The translations under genes were made by a program, and so were the position numbers. Positions 30,926-42,078 of a stretch of DNA of 64,000 nucleotides are shown one piece after another (position 1 is the first letter of the stretch; every line of letters begins with the position of its first letter). The notes under the pieces were generated by a model, which was not told the origin of the DNA, did no database searches, and saw only the letters and a list, made by a program, of their open reading frames with translations. This DNA comes from Cordylochernes scorpioides (lineage: Eukaryota; Arthropoda; Arachnida; Pseudoscorpiones; Chernetidae), in the NCBI GenBank assembly GCA_030710605.1, contig CP092869.1:8157854-8221853 (forward strand), read 5' to 3'.

Positions 30926-31176
30926 AAAAGGCATCTCCTTATCTTGCGCCATCTATCGGAATAAATATCAACTATTCTCGTTGATTTTTAATTATTCCAA
31001 AATTGGACAAATATCCATTCTTTATTAATCAAGAAAAGCTAACCACGGACTTGATTAATCAAGAATGGGTAATTGGCTAATTCTGGAATAATTAGAAAAC
31101 AAAGATAATAGTTTTTATTTATTCCGATAGATGGCGCAAGCCATCAGCAACTTTCAGTTGCATGATAAGGAGATGC
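30926..31176. mobile_element. Foldback FB-2, copy 3, ribozyme deleted
   Basis: Arms AAGGCATCTCCTTATC / GATAAGGAGATGCCTTAT and TTGCGCCATCTATCGGAATA are inverted. The centre has lost the hammerhead: the CCACGGAC block runs straight into TTGATTAATCAAG. Confidence 0.82.
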
Positions 31177-31573
31177 CTTATCACAATATCAATTTTGTAC
31201 TTTATTTTCACAATGGTCTAAATAGGTTATGAATATTTTGTTTTGTTGTTTAAAAAGATAGAGAACCGAAGGTGCAGTCATGAAAAAAGAAAGATAATTA
31301 TTTACCTTTCAAGTAGTTTTTATTTTGAATTACTTGAAAATAATTACACATTAATTATTTTTCACAGTAATATATAATTTATAAAATGAATTCTCTATAT
31401 TCTTGAATTAAAAAAGGTAGGTTAACTATAAATATTTACAACAATATTCAAAGTATTCTAAATCTATGGTCAAAAATTAAAAAAAATAGTCAATGATGAA
31501 AATAGAATTCATGTTTTTGAAAAATAAAATATTTGCATTTTAGATTATACAATATATATATTAAAAATAAAGA
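31177..31573. other. No gene seen
   Basis: AT-rich, unannotated. Confidence 0.5.
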
Positions 31574-31795
31574 AGGCATTTCCTGACCACGAGCACATGT
31601 GCTTTTTAGATGGCAGAGCGCCATCTAGTGGAGCAAAAATTTTCGAGGATGGCTTTTCTTGATTTATCAAGAAATTGGGTTGGCCAAATATCATGGAGCA
31701 AGTTAAATAAACGTTTAGTTTATTTTTGCTCCACTAGATGGCGCTCTGCCATCTAAAAATCACATGTGCTCGTGGTCTGGAAATGCCTTCTTTAT
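31574..31795. mobile_element. Foldback FB-1, copy without ribozyme core
   Basis: GGCATTTCCTGACCACGAGC, ACATGTGCTTTTTAGATGGC and AGAGCGCCATCTAGTGGAGC are repeated in reverse at the other end. The centre is short. Confidence 0.88.
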
Positions 31796-32274
31796 TTTTA
31801 ATATCAACACCTGACCCACTTATCTTTTATTTTTCTATTGTTTTTTCATAATATGTATATATATCAAATAAAGAATTCTAACTCGAATCAGTGTATATTC
31901 CGAATCGTTATTTAAAAAGTAAAATCTATGAAAATAAACCATTTTTCGAGGATACTTTGTAAGTACAAAGATATGTAATTCTACTATCTTAAAAGCTTAT
32001 GTTCATAGTTTTCTTGAATATTGTCGCGAAAATTGTTTAGAGTGAAATCAAAGTAATTGTTTATTATTAAGTGTTTGAATATTTTAATAGTTTGATGTTA
32101 TGTAAATTCTGTAACTATATTTCTTTCTTTTTAGATTAAAAGTGAGAAAGATATCACTCCATTTTCGAGCCTTAATTTAATAATAAAACCTGCTGAAATA
32201 TATCTTGTGTGAACCTCTATTCATTTAATTGCGACAATACCATTTCTTAGATTCCACCCTTCATTGCAGCATAT
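31796..32274. other. No gene seen
   Basis: AT-rich, unannotated. Confidence 0.5.
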
Positions 32275-32360
32275 ATAAGCAGAATTGTCCAATACAGTAT
32301 TAGAGCTCTAAGAAGGAGTCTGGTAGATTAAATTGGTGAAACTGCTGGGAGGTTTTCCCA
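32275..32360 (-). repeat. Interspersed repeat F, partial
   Basis: The CTGGTAGATTAAATTGGTGA, AACTGCTGGGAGG end of the family only, in reverse orientation. Confidence 0.6.
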
Positions 32361-32649
32361 TTGTTGTTTTATTTGGAAAAGAAAGATTCACGCTGATGGT
32401 TTCTTGTCTACATTTTGACGCATAAATTTTCTCTGTATCTAAAAAATTGATCTATAATAATTTAAAAAAATTCTTTCCTATAATTAAAGCCTTCAAGAAA
32501 CCAAACACGGCGTCAAAAGATCGTATAAATAATTAAAATATTCAAACAATTTGTTATTTTGTTTCTTATCCCCTTGTGTAAAGATTACACGAATTCCATG
32601 AGTTCATGCTCCTCGAGCTGTTTGATGATAAGCAGCGACCTCTCCCTTC

Positions 32650-33012
32650 TCTTCTTCTTTCTTATCTCCACTAAATCATATTACGGTGTCATGGTTGTAA
32701 AGCTGGTGTCTGTTGACAACCATCATGACTGGGTGAAGTAGAATGTGTCTGCCTTTGTCATCAAGACTGGGAGCACTACTCAGTGACAGGCTGACTTAGC
32801 TCCAAAAGAAATGGCCGCCTCTGACATGAGGAACAGACGCCATGTGCAGCCGCTCCTAACATGGAGTACAAACGCTGCTCATCCTGTATCCCTGGAGCCC
32901 TTACAGGGTACTATCAGCCAGGCCAGCTGAGCCCAGGTTTTTTAGTGAGCTTGTTACTGCTCCTCCTCCTCCTCCTTTTCATCCGGGCTTGGGACCGGCA
33001 AAGGCGGAGTTA
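32650..33012 (+). mobile_element. SINE-C, full length with target duplication
   Basis: It runs from TTCTCTTCTTCTTTCTTATC to GGGACCGGCAAAGGCGGAGT and is flanked by ACCTCTCCC (about 32638-32648 and 33011-33020). One of the two longest copies. Confidence 0.92.
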
Positions 33013-33389
33013 CCTCTCCCAAAGGTCCTGTTTAGTACATCTAATACAAGCCAAAATGTGTTCTGGAGCTTCAGGTGCCAAGCTACATTTTGGACAAGGT
33101 TAGATAATTTAGTACAAGGATAATGAGAAGGAAAACTTGTATATGATGATTTTGTTTCAATTTGTGATATATTTGGTTGAAAGAAAGTCAAATATAAAAA
33201 TATATAAAGAGAATATTATTTCTGAAAAGTATATTTTTGAATCAAAATATTTCATCTTCAAATATTACTATTGCCAATACTCCTGATTTCCTCGGGGAAC
33301 TGAAGTTAAAGGCTTTGTATCACTTCACATGCTCAAATTCGACTCTCTTTGCGAGCTTGACATGAAAAATAAACATTAAATTCTTTCAA
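33013..33389. other. Unannotated, possible upstream part of a Penelope-like element
   Basis: No clear coding continuity, though the downstream fragment at 33390 suggests decayed retroelement sequence. Confidence 0.4.
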
Positions 33390-33570
33390 ACATCTATGCA
33401 GAGCACTGGCCACACTTTAAACATCAAAAACCCCACCATACATTACAGGCACATACATATCTTACACCAAAGACTTATCCTTGAAAACATAGTATCTCAC
33501 AAACTGAACAGCATCAATAGAAAAATAGAGCTTCCAGAAGCTTATCATCCTCTTCTGTCCTTTATTTAAT
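33390..33570 (+). pseudogene. Penelope-like element, C-terminal coding fragment
   Basis: One frame reads STGHTLNIKNP, then HIHILHQRLILENIVSHKL, then NSINRKIELPEAYHPLLSFI and a stop. This order (TGH, IxILH, R-x-ILE, INR, LP-x-Y) is the pattern at the end of GIY-YIG endonuclease domains of Penelope-like ORFs, as I remember the family. Only about 60 residues are left; the RT and the GIY-YIG motif itself are not visible. A hammerhead-like motif and an AATAAA follow within 220 bp, as expected for a Penelope-like 3' end. Confidence 0.5.
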
Positions 33571-33725
33571 TAAGATTAATATTTAAATAAGATTAACATA
33601 TATAAATAGTTTATAATAAATATAAATTCAACCTATTTAATTAAGATTAACATATTTACATAGTTTAAAAACTTTCCTTTTTGTATATATATACTCCTTC
33701 CTACCATTTGTACCATAGTTCTTAT

Positions 33726-33772
33726 AAGTCACGCTCGCCTGTCGAAGGGTTTTTACCCGAAAGCTTGCACCT
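33726..33772 (+). ncRNA. Hammerhead-like motif downstream of the Penelope-like tail
   Basis: CTGTCGA (A6 changed), stem II GGGT / loop TTTT / ACCC, GAAA, palindromic AGCT and U; then GCACC, and AATAAA 15 bp on. The same AGCTT ending is seen in FB-5, FB-6 and FB-7 arms. Core altered, so probably inactive. Confidence 0.55.
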
Positions 33773-34239
33773 ATTCATCAATAAAAGAAACTAGTCTTCC
33801 TTCACCATGTTTTTCGTCTAATACATATGTTTATCTGAATTAAATAATTAATGTGTTAAATACTTTACATAAATAACAAAAATCTATATTAAGATATTTA
33901 AATCTTTTATAAGACAATATAGATTCTGCGAATAGAAGAGGGTATATACAAAAATTACAGTAATAGTAACAATAATCAGCAATGTTATCTATATAGATAA
34001 TACCGTAACAGAGTTTTCCATTGTAAAGTCCTGAGCCATCTCCTCCGAAGATTCTGAACTACACATAACGATCTATATACCAAAATTTTCGTTATTTTTT
34101 TCTTCATATGATAGGCCTGTTTTTATTTTCCTAATGTTAACAGCTATTTTTATTTTTTAATTTAATCTATTTTACAATCGTAGATTTTTGCATTTATCAT
34201 CATCAATTTTTTTGTTTTGAAATGCGTTCTTTTGTCTTA
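33773..34239. other. No gene seen
   Basis: AT-rich, unannotated. Confidence 0.5.
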
Positions 34240-35369
34240 TTACTACAACCAATCGTGATGAAACTTTGGGAAGAAGTTTAGTATACTACCGGGATGGTTT
34301 CTGGCTAATTACTCTTTAGAAATAACCTTTCGTTGCATTTTTATTTACGATAAAACGTAGATTCACTCGCAATCAGCGCCCCCTCGCGGTAGACGTATGA
34401 CCTTAAATAGCCTCGCATGATCTTATTTGTAACGTCAAGCTTAGCCTATACGTTAGGTACGCAGCTTCGTACCCCCGCAACCTAGGTTCGAGGCTCAGCG
34501 TGGGTTTTTTTTTTTTTTCATTTCTTTTATATTATTGTAGCAAATTATTAAAAATATTATTTTATTTAAAATGTAGGCTTTTTAAAATAAAAATTAACAT
34601 ACACAATTTTTTAATAATATTTTTAACAAACCTAGGTTCGAGGCTCAGCGTGGGTGTCTTTTTTTATTTTCGTTTCTTTTATATTATTGTAGAAAGGTCT
34701 GTTTTTACAGCATTATTATATTTTGATTGGTTTATTTTAAATATGTTTGTTATGAAGGCTCTATGTAATACTATTTAGAGCACATTTTACATTTTAAACA
34801 CCTAAGCCCCCCTCTTTTTAATATTGTAGCAAAGTATTAAAAGTATTATTTTATTTTAGATGTTTGCCATGAAACTTTGGGAAGTTGTTTAGTATACTAT
34901 CAGGACGATTTCTGGCGAATTATTTTAGAATAATATTTATAACAATAATTATAGCGAAATTAAGACATAGTTATTATATTCTGTGTTTGTGCATATATTA
35001 ATATTTAACAGAAAATGTTAGAACGTTCTATTAGAATATCTCGAAAACAAAAAACAATACATATAAACGAGTTCACTGACATTTATTAATGCAGTGATTA
35101 TAATCAATGATTACAATGAAGGCCTATATTATCGATATATATAAAAAAATCTCTTTCAAATTTTAACGTAACGTTCCATTCTCAATCCCGTAGGGCTTTA
35201 GATCGGCTAAAACATTTTTATCTTTATAAGTGAATATTAACTTTACTGTACTGAATAGTTTAGTATAATGTTAATTTAACATATTACAATTTAGCCACAG
35301 CAACGCCTGGCCGGGTTCGCTATTTATAATATATATTTCTGATTCATTTGATTATGATTATAATTTGTA

Positions 35370-36230
35370 AGTACTTTGTTATAGTTTTTCATTTAAAAAG
35401 AGCTCAAATTTTGTGTATGTTTTCTATTTGCAGTATCTTTCCTAATGTCTTTGGCAACGTTTTTTTTTCTCATAAATAGGCTGAGGTTATATTATTTTTC
35501 GAATTGTAGATTGAATTATTACTTTTATTCTATAATAATTATCTTTTATAAGTGTTTGTTATAGTTTTTAATTTGAATTTAGCACAATTTTTGTATCTGG
35601 TTATCTTTTTTGGCATCTTTTCATCTCTCTTTGGCATCTTTTTTTTCTCATTAATAAGACCTAATCCAAATAATTTAATAGTGTGTGACGTTTCAGCAAC
35701 AGCATCAGACAAAAGAATAAATGAACTAAAGAATAAAATCTCATTTTTTCTTTTGTCTGATGATGGTGACATTTGGATTAGGTCTTATTTTTTTTTATTA
35801 ATTTGTTATAGTTTTTTCATTTGAATTTAGCTCCATTTTTGTGTCTTATTTAATAAATGAACTAAAGAATAAAATCTCATTTATTCTTTTGTCTGATTTT
35901 TGTGTCTGATTTTCTTTTTTTACAGTATCTTTCATAATGCCTGATTTGATTACTTGATCTGTTATAGTTTTTCATTTAAATTTAGCTCCATTTTTGTTTC
36001 GGTCGTTTTTTTTTTTCTTCTCATAAATAGGCTGATGCTGTATTTGTGTACTCAATTGTTGCTTTTTGTGTCTGGTTTCTTTTTTGCAGTGTTTTTTTGG
36101 AATCCTTTTTTTTTCATCAATTGTTTCCTCACATGCTTGGAATTTTCTTTTTATGCCTGTCCTGGCTTTCAGTTTTATAGTTTTCCTCTGCTTGGTTCTT
36201 ATTTTACCTTTTTTTTTTCAGCGTCTTCTG
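35370..36230 (+). repeat. Repeated leader module ending in splice-acceptor-like sites
   Basis: GTTATAGTTTTTCATTTNAA, TTTAGCTCCATTTTTGT, a T-rich run, (G/A)CAGTATCTTTC and AATG(C/T)C recur about four times, the last ending TTTTTTTTCAGCGTCTTCTG before ATGCC. Each looks like a polypyrimidine tract plus AG just before a start codon. An inverted GACAAAAGAATAAATGAAC segment sits inside. Confidence 0.6.
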
Positions 36231-36395
36231 TCATGCCTCGAAAAGGCCGTGGAAGACTCACTCCCCTAACAGCTAGGCGTGCTAATTTGACTCGCCGCAG
36301 ACACAAAACCCCAATTGCTATTTCTCTTGTTTACTTTTTTACCAATGCCTATAATTTTTCACCTGAAAGATTTTTTATTTTATTTGTTATTCAAT
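36228..36395 (+). CDS. Short basic open frame at the Helitron-like leader
   Basis: The frame starts MPRKGRGRLTPLTARRANLT followed by RRRHKT and ends after 54 codons. A start with MPRK and an Arg-rich stretch is reminiscent of the N-terminus of Helitron-encoded proteins, which is why I list it, but no downstream domain exists. Probably a relic. The ATG follows a splice-acceptor-like TTTTTTTTCAG. Confidence 0.3.
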
Positions 36396-36444
36396 AAATT
36401 ATTATCACTTATTTTTGGTCTTCTTTTTACTTACTTATTTTACT

Positions 36445-36757
36445 GGGGGTTGGTGGAAGGATGGTCTAAGCCGTTGGTTTTCGACCGCTACGACCCGGGT
36501 TCGATTCCCGCATTGGGCACTTTTTTCTGAAAAATAAAAAAAAAAATGCTCCAATGGCTTCCGATTCTTGCAAAAGTCCAACCCCACCAGCAAGCGCAAG
36601 TAATCAAACGGGGCTCTGGCACATTTGTAAATGCAAAGTCGAACTGCTTTTCACATGTTTAGACATGTGGTGTACTTACAGTTAAAGCAGTCGCCTACTC
36701 TACCCACCATGATTATCAAGGCCTGTACCACGTGTACTAGGGATAAGCAAAAAAAAA
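36445..36757 (+). mobile_element. SINE-A with 9-bp target duplication
   Basis: Full unit flanked by TATTTTACT (36436-36444 and 36758-36766). It has a clean B-box GGTTCGATTCC in the head. Well preserved. Confidence 0.93.
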
Positions 36758-36810
36758 TATTTTACTCATTGATCTATACATACAATTATTTGCATACAAT
36801 TATTTACATA

Positions 36811-38455
36811 CAAATATATGCATACAATTATATACATACACTTTTCTACATTTTTGCACTCTGCAGTCTAATATGTTGTTAATAATAGGGGTTTTAGACA
36901 AATATCAACTGTTGAAATTTGATTTTCCAAAATAGTTGAATTATCGAAAGTGTCGAATTAGTTTGTCATATGATAGGCCGTAGGCCGAGACATCCAAAAA
37001 TGGTCGAATTATCGTGTGTTGAATTAATTAGATTATATTGTATATATAAAAATATAGAATTGTTGTTTTTAATGAGGTCTTTTAAATGAATTTATTCCTT
37101 TAATATGTTGTCATATCTGCAATTTTTTTTCATTTCCAAAATATTTATTTACACTTTCACCAATGCCTATAGGATCTTTGCGATGGAACAGGTATGGTGT
37201 TCTAGCGCATGTGCTCTCATGTCCTTGAAGCACATATACTGACAGTACCCAAAGTTGAACACACTGTATAATGTCTGAAATATATGACTATAAAGAGGGC
37301 TCAAGGCCAAACCTTTGCTACAAGAGCCTGTGTTTACGCACAGACGACTTTATGTTTTTAATGAGGTCTTTAAAATGAATTTATTCCTTTAATATGTTGT
37401 CATATCTGCAATTTTTTTTTCATTTCCAAAATATTTATTTACACTTTCACCAATGCCTATAGGATCTTTGCGATGGAACAGGTATGGTGTTCTAGCGCAT
37501 GTGCTCTCATGTCCTTGAAGCACATATACTGACAGTACCCAAAGTTGAACACACTGTATAATGTCTGAAATATATGACTATAAAGAGGGCTCAAGGCCAA
37601 ATACAAAATACAAATACAAATATATGCATACAATTATATACATACACTTTTCTACATTTTTGCACTCTGCAGTCTAATATGTTGTTAATAATAGGGGTTT
37701 TAGACAAATATCAACTGTTGAAATTTGATTTTCCAAAATAGTTGAATTATCGAAAGTGTCGAATTAGTTTGTCATATGATAGGCCGTAGGTCGAGACATC
37801 CAAAAATGGTCGAATTATCGTGTGTTGAATTAATTAGATTATATTGTATATATAAAAATATAGAATTGTTGTTTTTAATGAGGTCTTTTAAATGAATTTA
37901 TTCCTTTAATATGTTGTCATATCTGCAATTTTTTTTCATTTCCAAAATATTTATTTACACTTTCACCAATGCCTATAGGATCTTTGCGATGGAACAGGTA
38001 TGGTGTTCTAGCGCATGTGCTCTCATGTCCTTGAAGCACATATACTGACAGTACCCAAAGTTGAACACACTGTATAATGTCTGAAATATATGACTATAAA
38101 GAGGGCTCAAGGCCAAACCTTTGCTACAAGAGCCTGTGTTTACGCACAGACGACTTTATGTTTTTAATGAGGTCTTTAAAATGAATTTATTCCTTTAATA
38201 TGTTGTCATATCTGCAATTTTTTTTCATTTCCAAAATATTTATTTACACTTTCACCAATGCCTATAGGATCTTTGCGATGGAACAGGTATGGTGTTCTAG
38301 CGCATGTGCTCTCATGTCCTTGAAGCACATATACTGACAGTACCCAAAGTTGAACACACTGTATAATGTCTGAAATATATGGCTATAAAGAGGGCTCAAG
38401 GCCAAACCTTTGCTACAAGAGCCTGTGTTTACGCACAGACGACTTTATGTGACTT
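36811..38455. repeat. 806-bp direct duplication containing a 289-bp tandem repeat
   Basis: CAAATATATGCATACAATTA occurs at 36811 and 37617, and the 806 bp in between are repeated almost without change. Inside each copy AATGAGGTCTTT(T/A)AAATG occurs twice, 289 bp apart (37071/37360 and 37877/38166), so four roughly 289-bp units exist; the second is cut short at CAAGGCCAAA. A near-identical duplication of this size implies a recent event (or an assembly artefact). Confidence 0.93.
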
Positions 38456-38683
38456 TTTCAAGTGTGCGAACTTTGGATAGCATACATGTAAAGTTGAACC
38501 CAAGTATATATAAAATGTAGTTTTTAATGAGGTCATTTAAATGAATTCCTATTATAAATCGTCTCCTCTGAAATATAGTTTGTAAATTTATATTCTGATT
38601 TATTTTATCCTTTTTTTTTTCATTTCCAGAATATATATTTACACTTTTCACCAATGCCTAAAGTTTCTCACCTGAAAGAAAAA

Positions 38684-38975
38684 AAACCCCGCCTTTGCCG
38701 GTCCCAAGCCAGGATGAAAAAGGAGGAGGGGGAACAGTAACAAGCTCTCTAAAAAAACCTGGGCTCAGCTGGCCCGGCTGATAGTACCTTGTAAGGGCTC
38801 CTAATCCAGGGATACATTCTTTTGGAGCTAAGTCAGTGGCCTGCCACTGAGTAGTGCTCCCAGTCTTGATGACAAAGGCAGACGCATTCTACTTCACCCA
38901 ATCGTGATGGTTGTTAATTTCAAGCTTTACAAGCTTGACACTCTAATATGATTGAGTGAAGATAAGAAAGGAGAA
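38684..38975 (-). mobile_element. SINE-C, minus strand
   Basis: Reverse complement of the family from TTTCTTATCTTCACTCAATC to GGACCGGCAAAGGCGGGGTT. A segment around the GAGGAACAGACGCC block is deleted. Confidence 0.88.
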
Positions 38976-39675
38976 AAAAATATTTTTTGTATTTTTTTTG
39001 GCAATAATCTATTTATTATCAATTAATTTGATTTTGGTCTTTATTTATTATTCCCCTCCTCTATACATACATTTTGTACATTTACAATGTCAGCCATTTT
39101 CTCTGTAATACCTTTTTAGCAGTGAAGTTATATTTGAGCAACAAACAATTGTTGAAATTTAAAATGGTCGAATTATCGATAGTGTTGAATTACACTTTGT
39201 TATATGATAGGCTGTAGGTCAAGACAACAAAACATGGTCGAATTATCGAGGTTATATTGTATATATAAAACTAGAAATGTAGTTTTAATGAGGTCCTTTA
39301 AATATTTTCATTCCTTTTATATGTTGTCTTATCTGCGATATAGTAGCATTTTTTGCAATTTTATTTGCTGATTTGTGTCATTTTTTCACTCAAAATATAT
39401 TTATTTAAACTCTTCAACTAATGCCTATAGTTTCTTTCCTGAAATTGCTTAGCAAACATGAGTTGGTTGTATTGTTATGCTTCGGAGATATTTTAATCCT
39501 AAGCAGGGTCTTTACGAATGGTACACGTATGGTTACACAGTGCATGTGCTCTCATGTTCTTGAAGTAGTGTAGATGTGTTGTTTGCACTTTTATTTTCTG
39601 ATTTGTTAGTATTTTTCTTCTTTTTTCATTTTAAATAATTTTTTAGGCATAGGAACCAATGCCTATAGTTTCTCA

Positions 39676-39726
39676 CCTGCGGGCCCTTCGAGTAAACCCG
39701 GGGCGTTGCCCGGGTCACTCGGCTAG
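39676..39726 (+). other. Helitron 3' terminus
   Basis: CCCGGGGC / GTT / GCCCGGG hairpin (one extra G on the left) followed after 10 bp by CTAG and then T. This is the expected 3' end of a Helitron, which inserts before T without target duplication. The same end occurs at 42566-42595. Confidence 0.8.
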
Positions 39727-40151
39727 TTAATAATATATCTGTTGTGATATATACTATGCATTTTGTCTGTTTGATATGATTAACTATTTTAAAGAGTTTG
39801 ATATGTTTTGACAACATGTCGAGCATCTCTTTGATACTTGGATAAGTTTCATTTTCTTGTATGATAATTTACCCTTTATCACAACAGTATCAAAAAGGTG
39901 AAAGAAGAAAAAAAGGGACTTGGCATAAACTTATATACAAGCAAACGAGAACCAGCAGTTTCTTTTCTTACCCCATGGAACAATGGGCGGTTCTCCCGTC
40001 AAAATAAACGTCAGAATCTGACGCCATGCTTCCATGGATTAATTTCCTCCCGGCAAATTTTCCATCTATGTTCTTCTTTTTCTTAGTTAACAATAATTAG
40101 TAGTTGACTAAATTGAACACTTCGAATAAAAATAGCAAAATATAACGAGGA
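39727..40151. other. No gene; includes a scrap of FB-9-like sequence
   Basis: GGTTCTCCCGTCAAAATAAACGTC and ATTAATTTCCTCCCGGCAAA (about 39988-40065) resemble the outer part of FB-9 near 42640-42710. Confidence 0.5.
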
Positions 40152-40320
40152 TTGAAGAGGAGTGTCCTATAAGAACTTTATTCGCAAGTTTTCAGACGTT
40201 CTTCTACAGGCTTTACAATGACAAAATCTCATATTTCTTTCTTTTTGTCATTGTAAAACCTGTAGAAGGATGTCTGAAAACTTGCGAATAAAGTTCTTAT
40301 AAAACAGTTCTCTTCAATTC
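40152..40320. mobile_element. Foldback FB-6
   Basis: AAGAACTTTATTCGCAAGTT, TTCAGAC and TTCTACAGG are inverted at CCTGTAGAAGGATG and AACTTGCGAATAAAGTTCTT. The arms read CCTGTAGAAG..CGTCTGAAAACTTGCGAATAAA outwards, a degenerate hammerhead-like order. Central loop about 15 bp. Confidence 0.85.
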
Positions 40321-40375
40321 TCGTTATATTTTTCTAATAATTAGTAATTTATTTTATTTATTTATTTTTTTTACT

Positions 40376-40664
40376 TATCCCTAGTACACGTGGTACAGGC
40401 CATGATAATCATGGTGGGTAGTTAGCGACTGCTTTTACTGTAAGCGCACCACATGTCTACACATGTGAAAAGCAGTTCGACTTTGCACTTACAAATGCCA
40501 GAGCCCCGTTTGGTTACTTGCACTCGCTGGTGGGGTTGGACTTTTGCAAGAATCGGGGGCCATTAGAACATTTTTTTTAACAGAAAAAAGTGTCCAATGC
40601 GGGAATCGAACCCGGGTCCTAGTGGTCAAACAAAACGATTTAACCAGCCTTCCACCGACCCCCC
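40376..40664 (-). mobile_element. SINE-A, minus strand, full length
   Basis: From TATCCCTAGTACACGTGGTA to CCTTCCACCGACCCCCC; the head has ATCGAACCCGGGTCCTAG in reverse. Confidence 0.92.
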
Positions 40665-40669
40665 TTTAG

Positions 40670-40910
40670 TAATTTATAATACATTATAATATAATGCGGC
40701 TTGTGATTGTAAAACGACATTTTAAAATTATCCCGCATGTGTTTCTTTTCAACGAAAAATCAAAATTTATTTCAAGGAGAAATAACGATTATTTCATACC
40801 TCATCCAAAATGTTAAAAATAATCGTTATTTCTCCTTGAAATAAATTTTGATTTTTCGTTGAAAAGAAACACATGCGGAATAGTATTTCAAATGTCGTTT
40901 TACAATTAGT
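40670..40910. mobile_element. Foldback of SINE-B type without tRNA part
   Basis: Arms ATAATGCGGCTTGTGATTGT, AAAACGACATTTTAAAATTA, CGCATGTGTTTCTTTTCAAC and AAGGAGAAATAACGATTATT are inverted about a small centre (CATACCTCATCC). Same arms as 47199-47536 and 20546-20854. Confidence 0.9.
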
Positions 40911-41224
40911 AGTTTATTGACAGGAATTTAGTTGTACAAGTGAAAAAGTAATATACAACAATGTATTATACATAAATATCAGATATATATTCCGCAGTTT
41001 CATGCATGGATGGATCAAGGGTAGAGGATTGTCTATAGTTGGGATTTAAGTTGAATATATGCTAAATTAAACAATCCTGCTTTTTTAACTTTCTATATTT
41101 AAAAAAAAAATAGTTTTATGGTTTAATTATGTCCATGTAAGGTTATATAAGGTTGTATATACAAAATTTAATATATATATCGTAATTTAAACAATGTGAT
41201 ATGTAAGTAATAAATTATGACGTC
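40911..41224. other. No gene seen
   Basis: AT-rich, unannotated. Confidence 0.5.
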
Positions 41225-41640
41225 TTTTCTAGTCGTCTCAAAGTGACACCAGCTTGCCACCGGACACCCGGGGGATCCAGAGAGGGACAAAGAAGGGGCG
41301 TTGGTCCGGATGTTGACAGTTAGTCAGGTTACAGGGGATATTTCGGACAGGGCCCGCTCATTACTAGGTTCGTTGCCATCTCACGGCGGCCCTCGTGGCC
41401 GTCGTTTTGGTTCCTCCCTGCCTCCGCGGCTTCATGCAGGACGCCGAGCTTTCCTCAGTTAATCCTCAACTTTCCCCTGGTCCTGGTGCCACGTGAGACG
41501 TACTAGGAGAGCGTCTTTTGATCCAAAACTTTGTCCTTACTGTCCCGTGCGGACTTCCCACTCTGCACGCCTTGCCACTCAACCCCGACTGCTTCCAACT
41601 CACTTGTTGTCTTACCCTGGTTTACGACATATATATAGGT
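41225..41640. other. GC-rich block, LTR-like in character
   Basis: A 400-bp GC-rich island with CCGGACACCCGGGGGATCC and a CCACTCAACCCCGACTGCTT end resembling the CCACGACTGC ends of the family D LTR. No frame or terminus is proven; a solo LTR is the best guess. Confidence 0.35.
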
Positions 41641-41734
41641 AAAGATGATAGAAATATTATAAAAACGATGAAATATGAATGATAGATATTAAAAAGATTA
41701 TGATAAAAGATGATGGCAAGATGATATATATAAA

Positions 41735-41960
41735 ATATATATAAAAGTCAATTTCTGTCTGTCTGTCTGTTTCGCGATAAACTCAAAAACTACTGAACCA
41801 ATTGGTACCAAATTTTGCATGTCGCTTTTTATAAACCTGAGGAAAATTTGCGGCTGCATTTTGATTAGTATTTTTGGCTATTTCTTTTTTTCATTTGAAG
41901 AACTTTTTTTTACGCGGACTAATCCGGAATGGAATGAATACCTAAATATGGCCATTTTTT
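41735..41960 (+). mobile_element. Helitron 5'-end-like fragment
   Basis: AAAAGTCAATTTCTGTCTGT, CTGTCTGTTTCGCGATAAACTC and AACTACTGAACCAATTGGTA are typical of the 5' region of arthropod Helitrons (established pattern, from memory). No 3' terminus is paired with this piece. Confidence 0.55.
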
Positions 41961-41964
41961 TAAA

Positions 41965-42035
41965 GCATCGGTGGTAGAGTGGTAGAATGCTCGCCTGCCA
42001 CGCGGGCGGCCAAGGTTCGATTCCCGGCCGATGCA
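41965..42035 (+). tRNA. tRNA-Gly (GCC)-like, decayed
   Basis: This 71-nt sequence has acceptor GCATCGG/CCGATGC, anticodon stem CTCGC/GCGGG with loop CTGCCAC (anticodon GCC), B-box GGTTCGATTCC and a T-run terminator. From general knowledge of animal tRNA-Gly, the D stem (GTAG against GAAT) has two mismatches and the T stem (CAAGG against CCCGG) two more. It is either a pseudogene or a young SINE head rather than a normal gene. Confidence 0.6.
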
Positions 42036-42078
42036 TTTTTTTTTTTTACAATTTTTAAAACTCATTTATATTATATCT

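Larger units (their letters stand above)
34240..39726 (+). mobile_element. Helitron-derived region with internal repeats
   Basis: The right end has a Helitron-type 3' terminus (hairpin then CTAG at 39723-39726). Within are repeated modules: AACCTAGGTTCGAGGCTCAG at 34480 and 34629, CATGAAACTTTGGGAAG near 34255 and 34868, a 5'-leader module repeated in 35.3-36.2 kb, a short basic frame at 36228, and ACCAATGCCTATAG(T) modules down to the terminus. SINE-A and SINE-C copies are inserted. The left boundary is uncertain, and a decayed second terminus (CAACGCCTGGCCGGGTTCGC) at about 35300 suggests two elements. No Rep/helicase coding, so non-autonomous or gutted. Confidence 0.5.

Noticed and set aside
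34430..34505. tRNA-like gene ending AACCTAGGTTCGAGGCTCAG
   Set aside because: It has a B-box-like word but no T stem or convincing cloverleaf could be drawn, and the word is duplicated at 34629 within a Helitron-like repeat.
35539..36397. Several Phe/Leu/Ser-rich plus-strand frames resembling membrane proteins
   Set aside because: They arise from T-rich leader repeats. Hydrophobicity comes from TTT/TTC codons, not from a real gene.
41225..41640. CpG-island promoter of a host gene
   Set aside because: No gene follows on either strand and the end resembles LTR sequence in this window.
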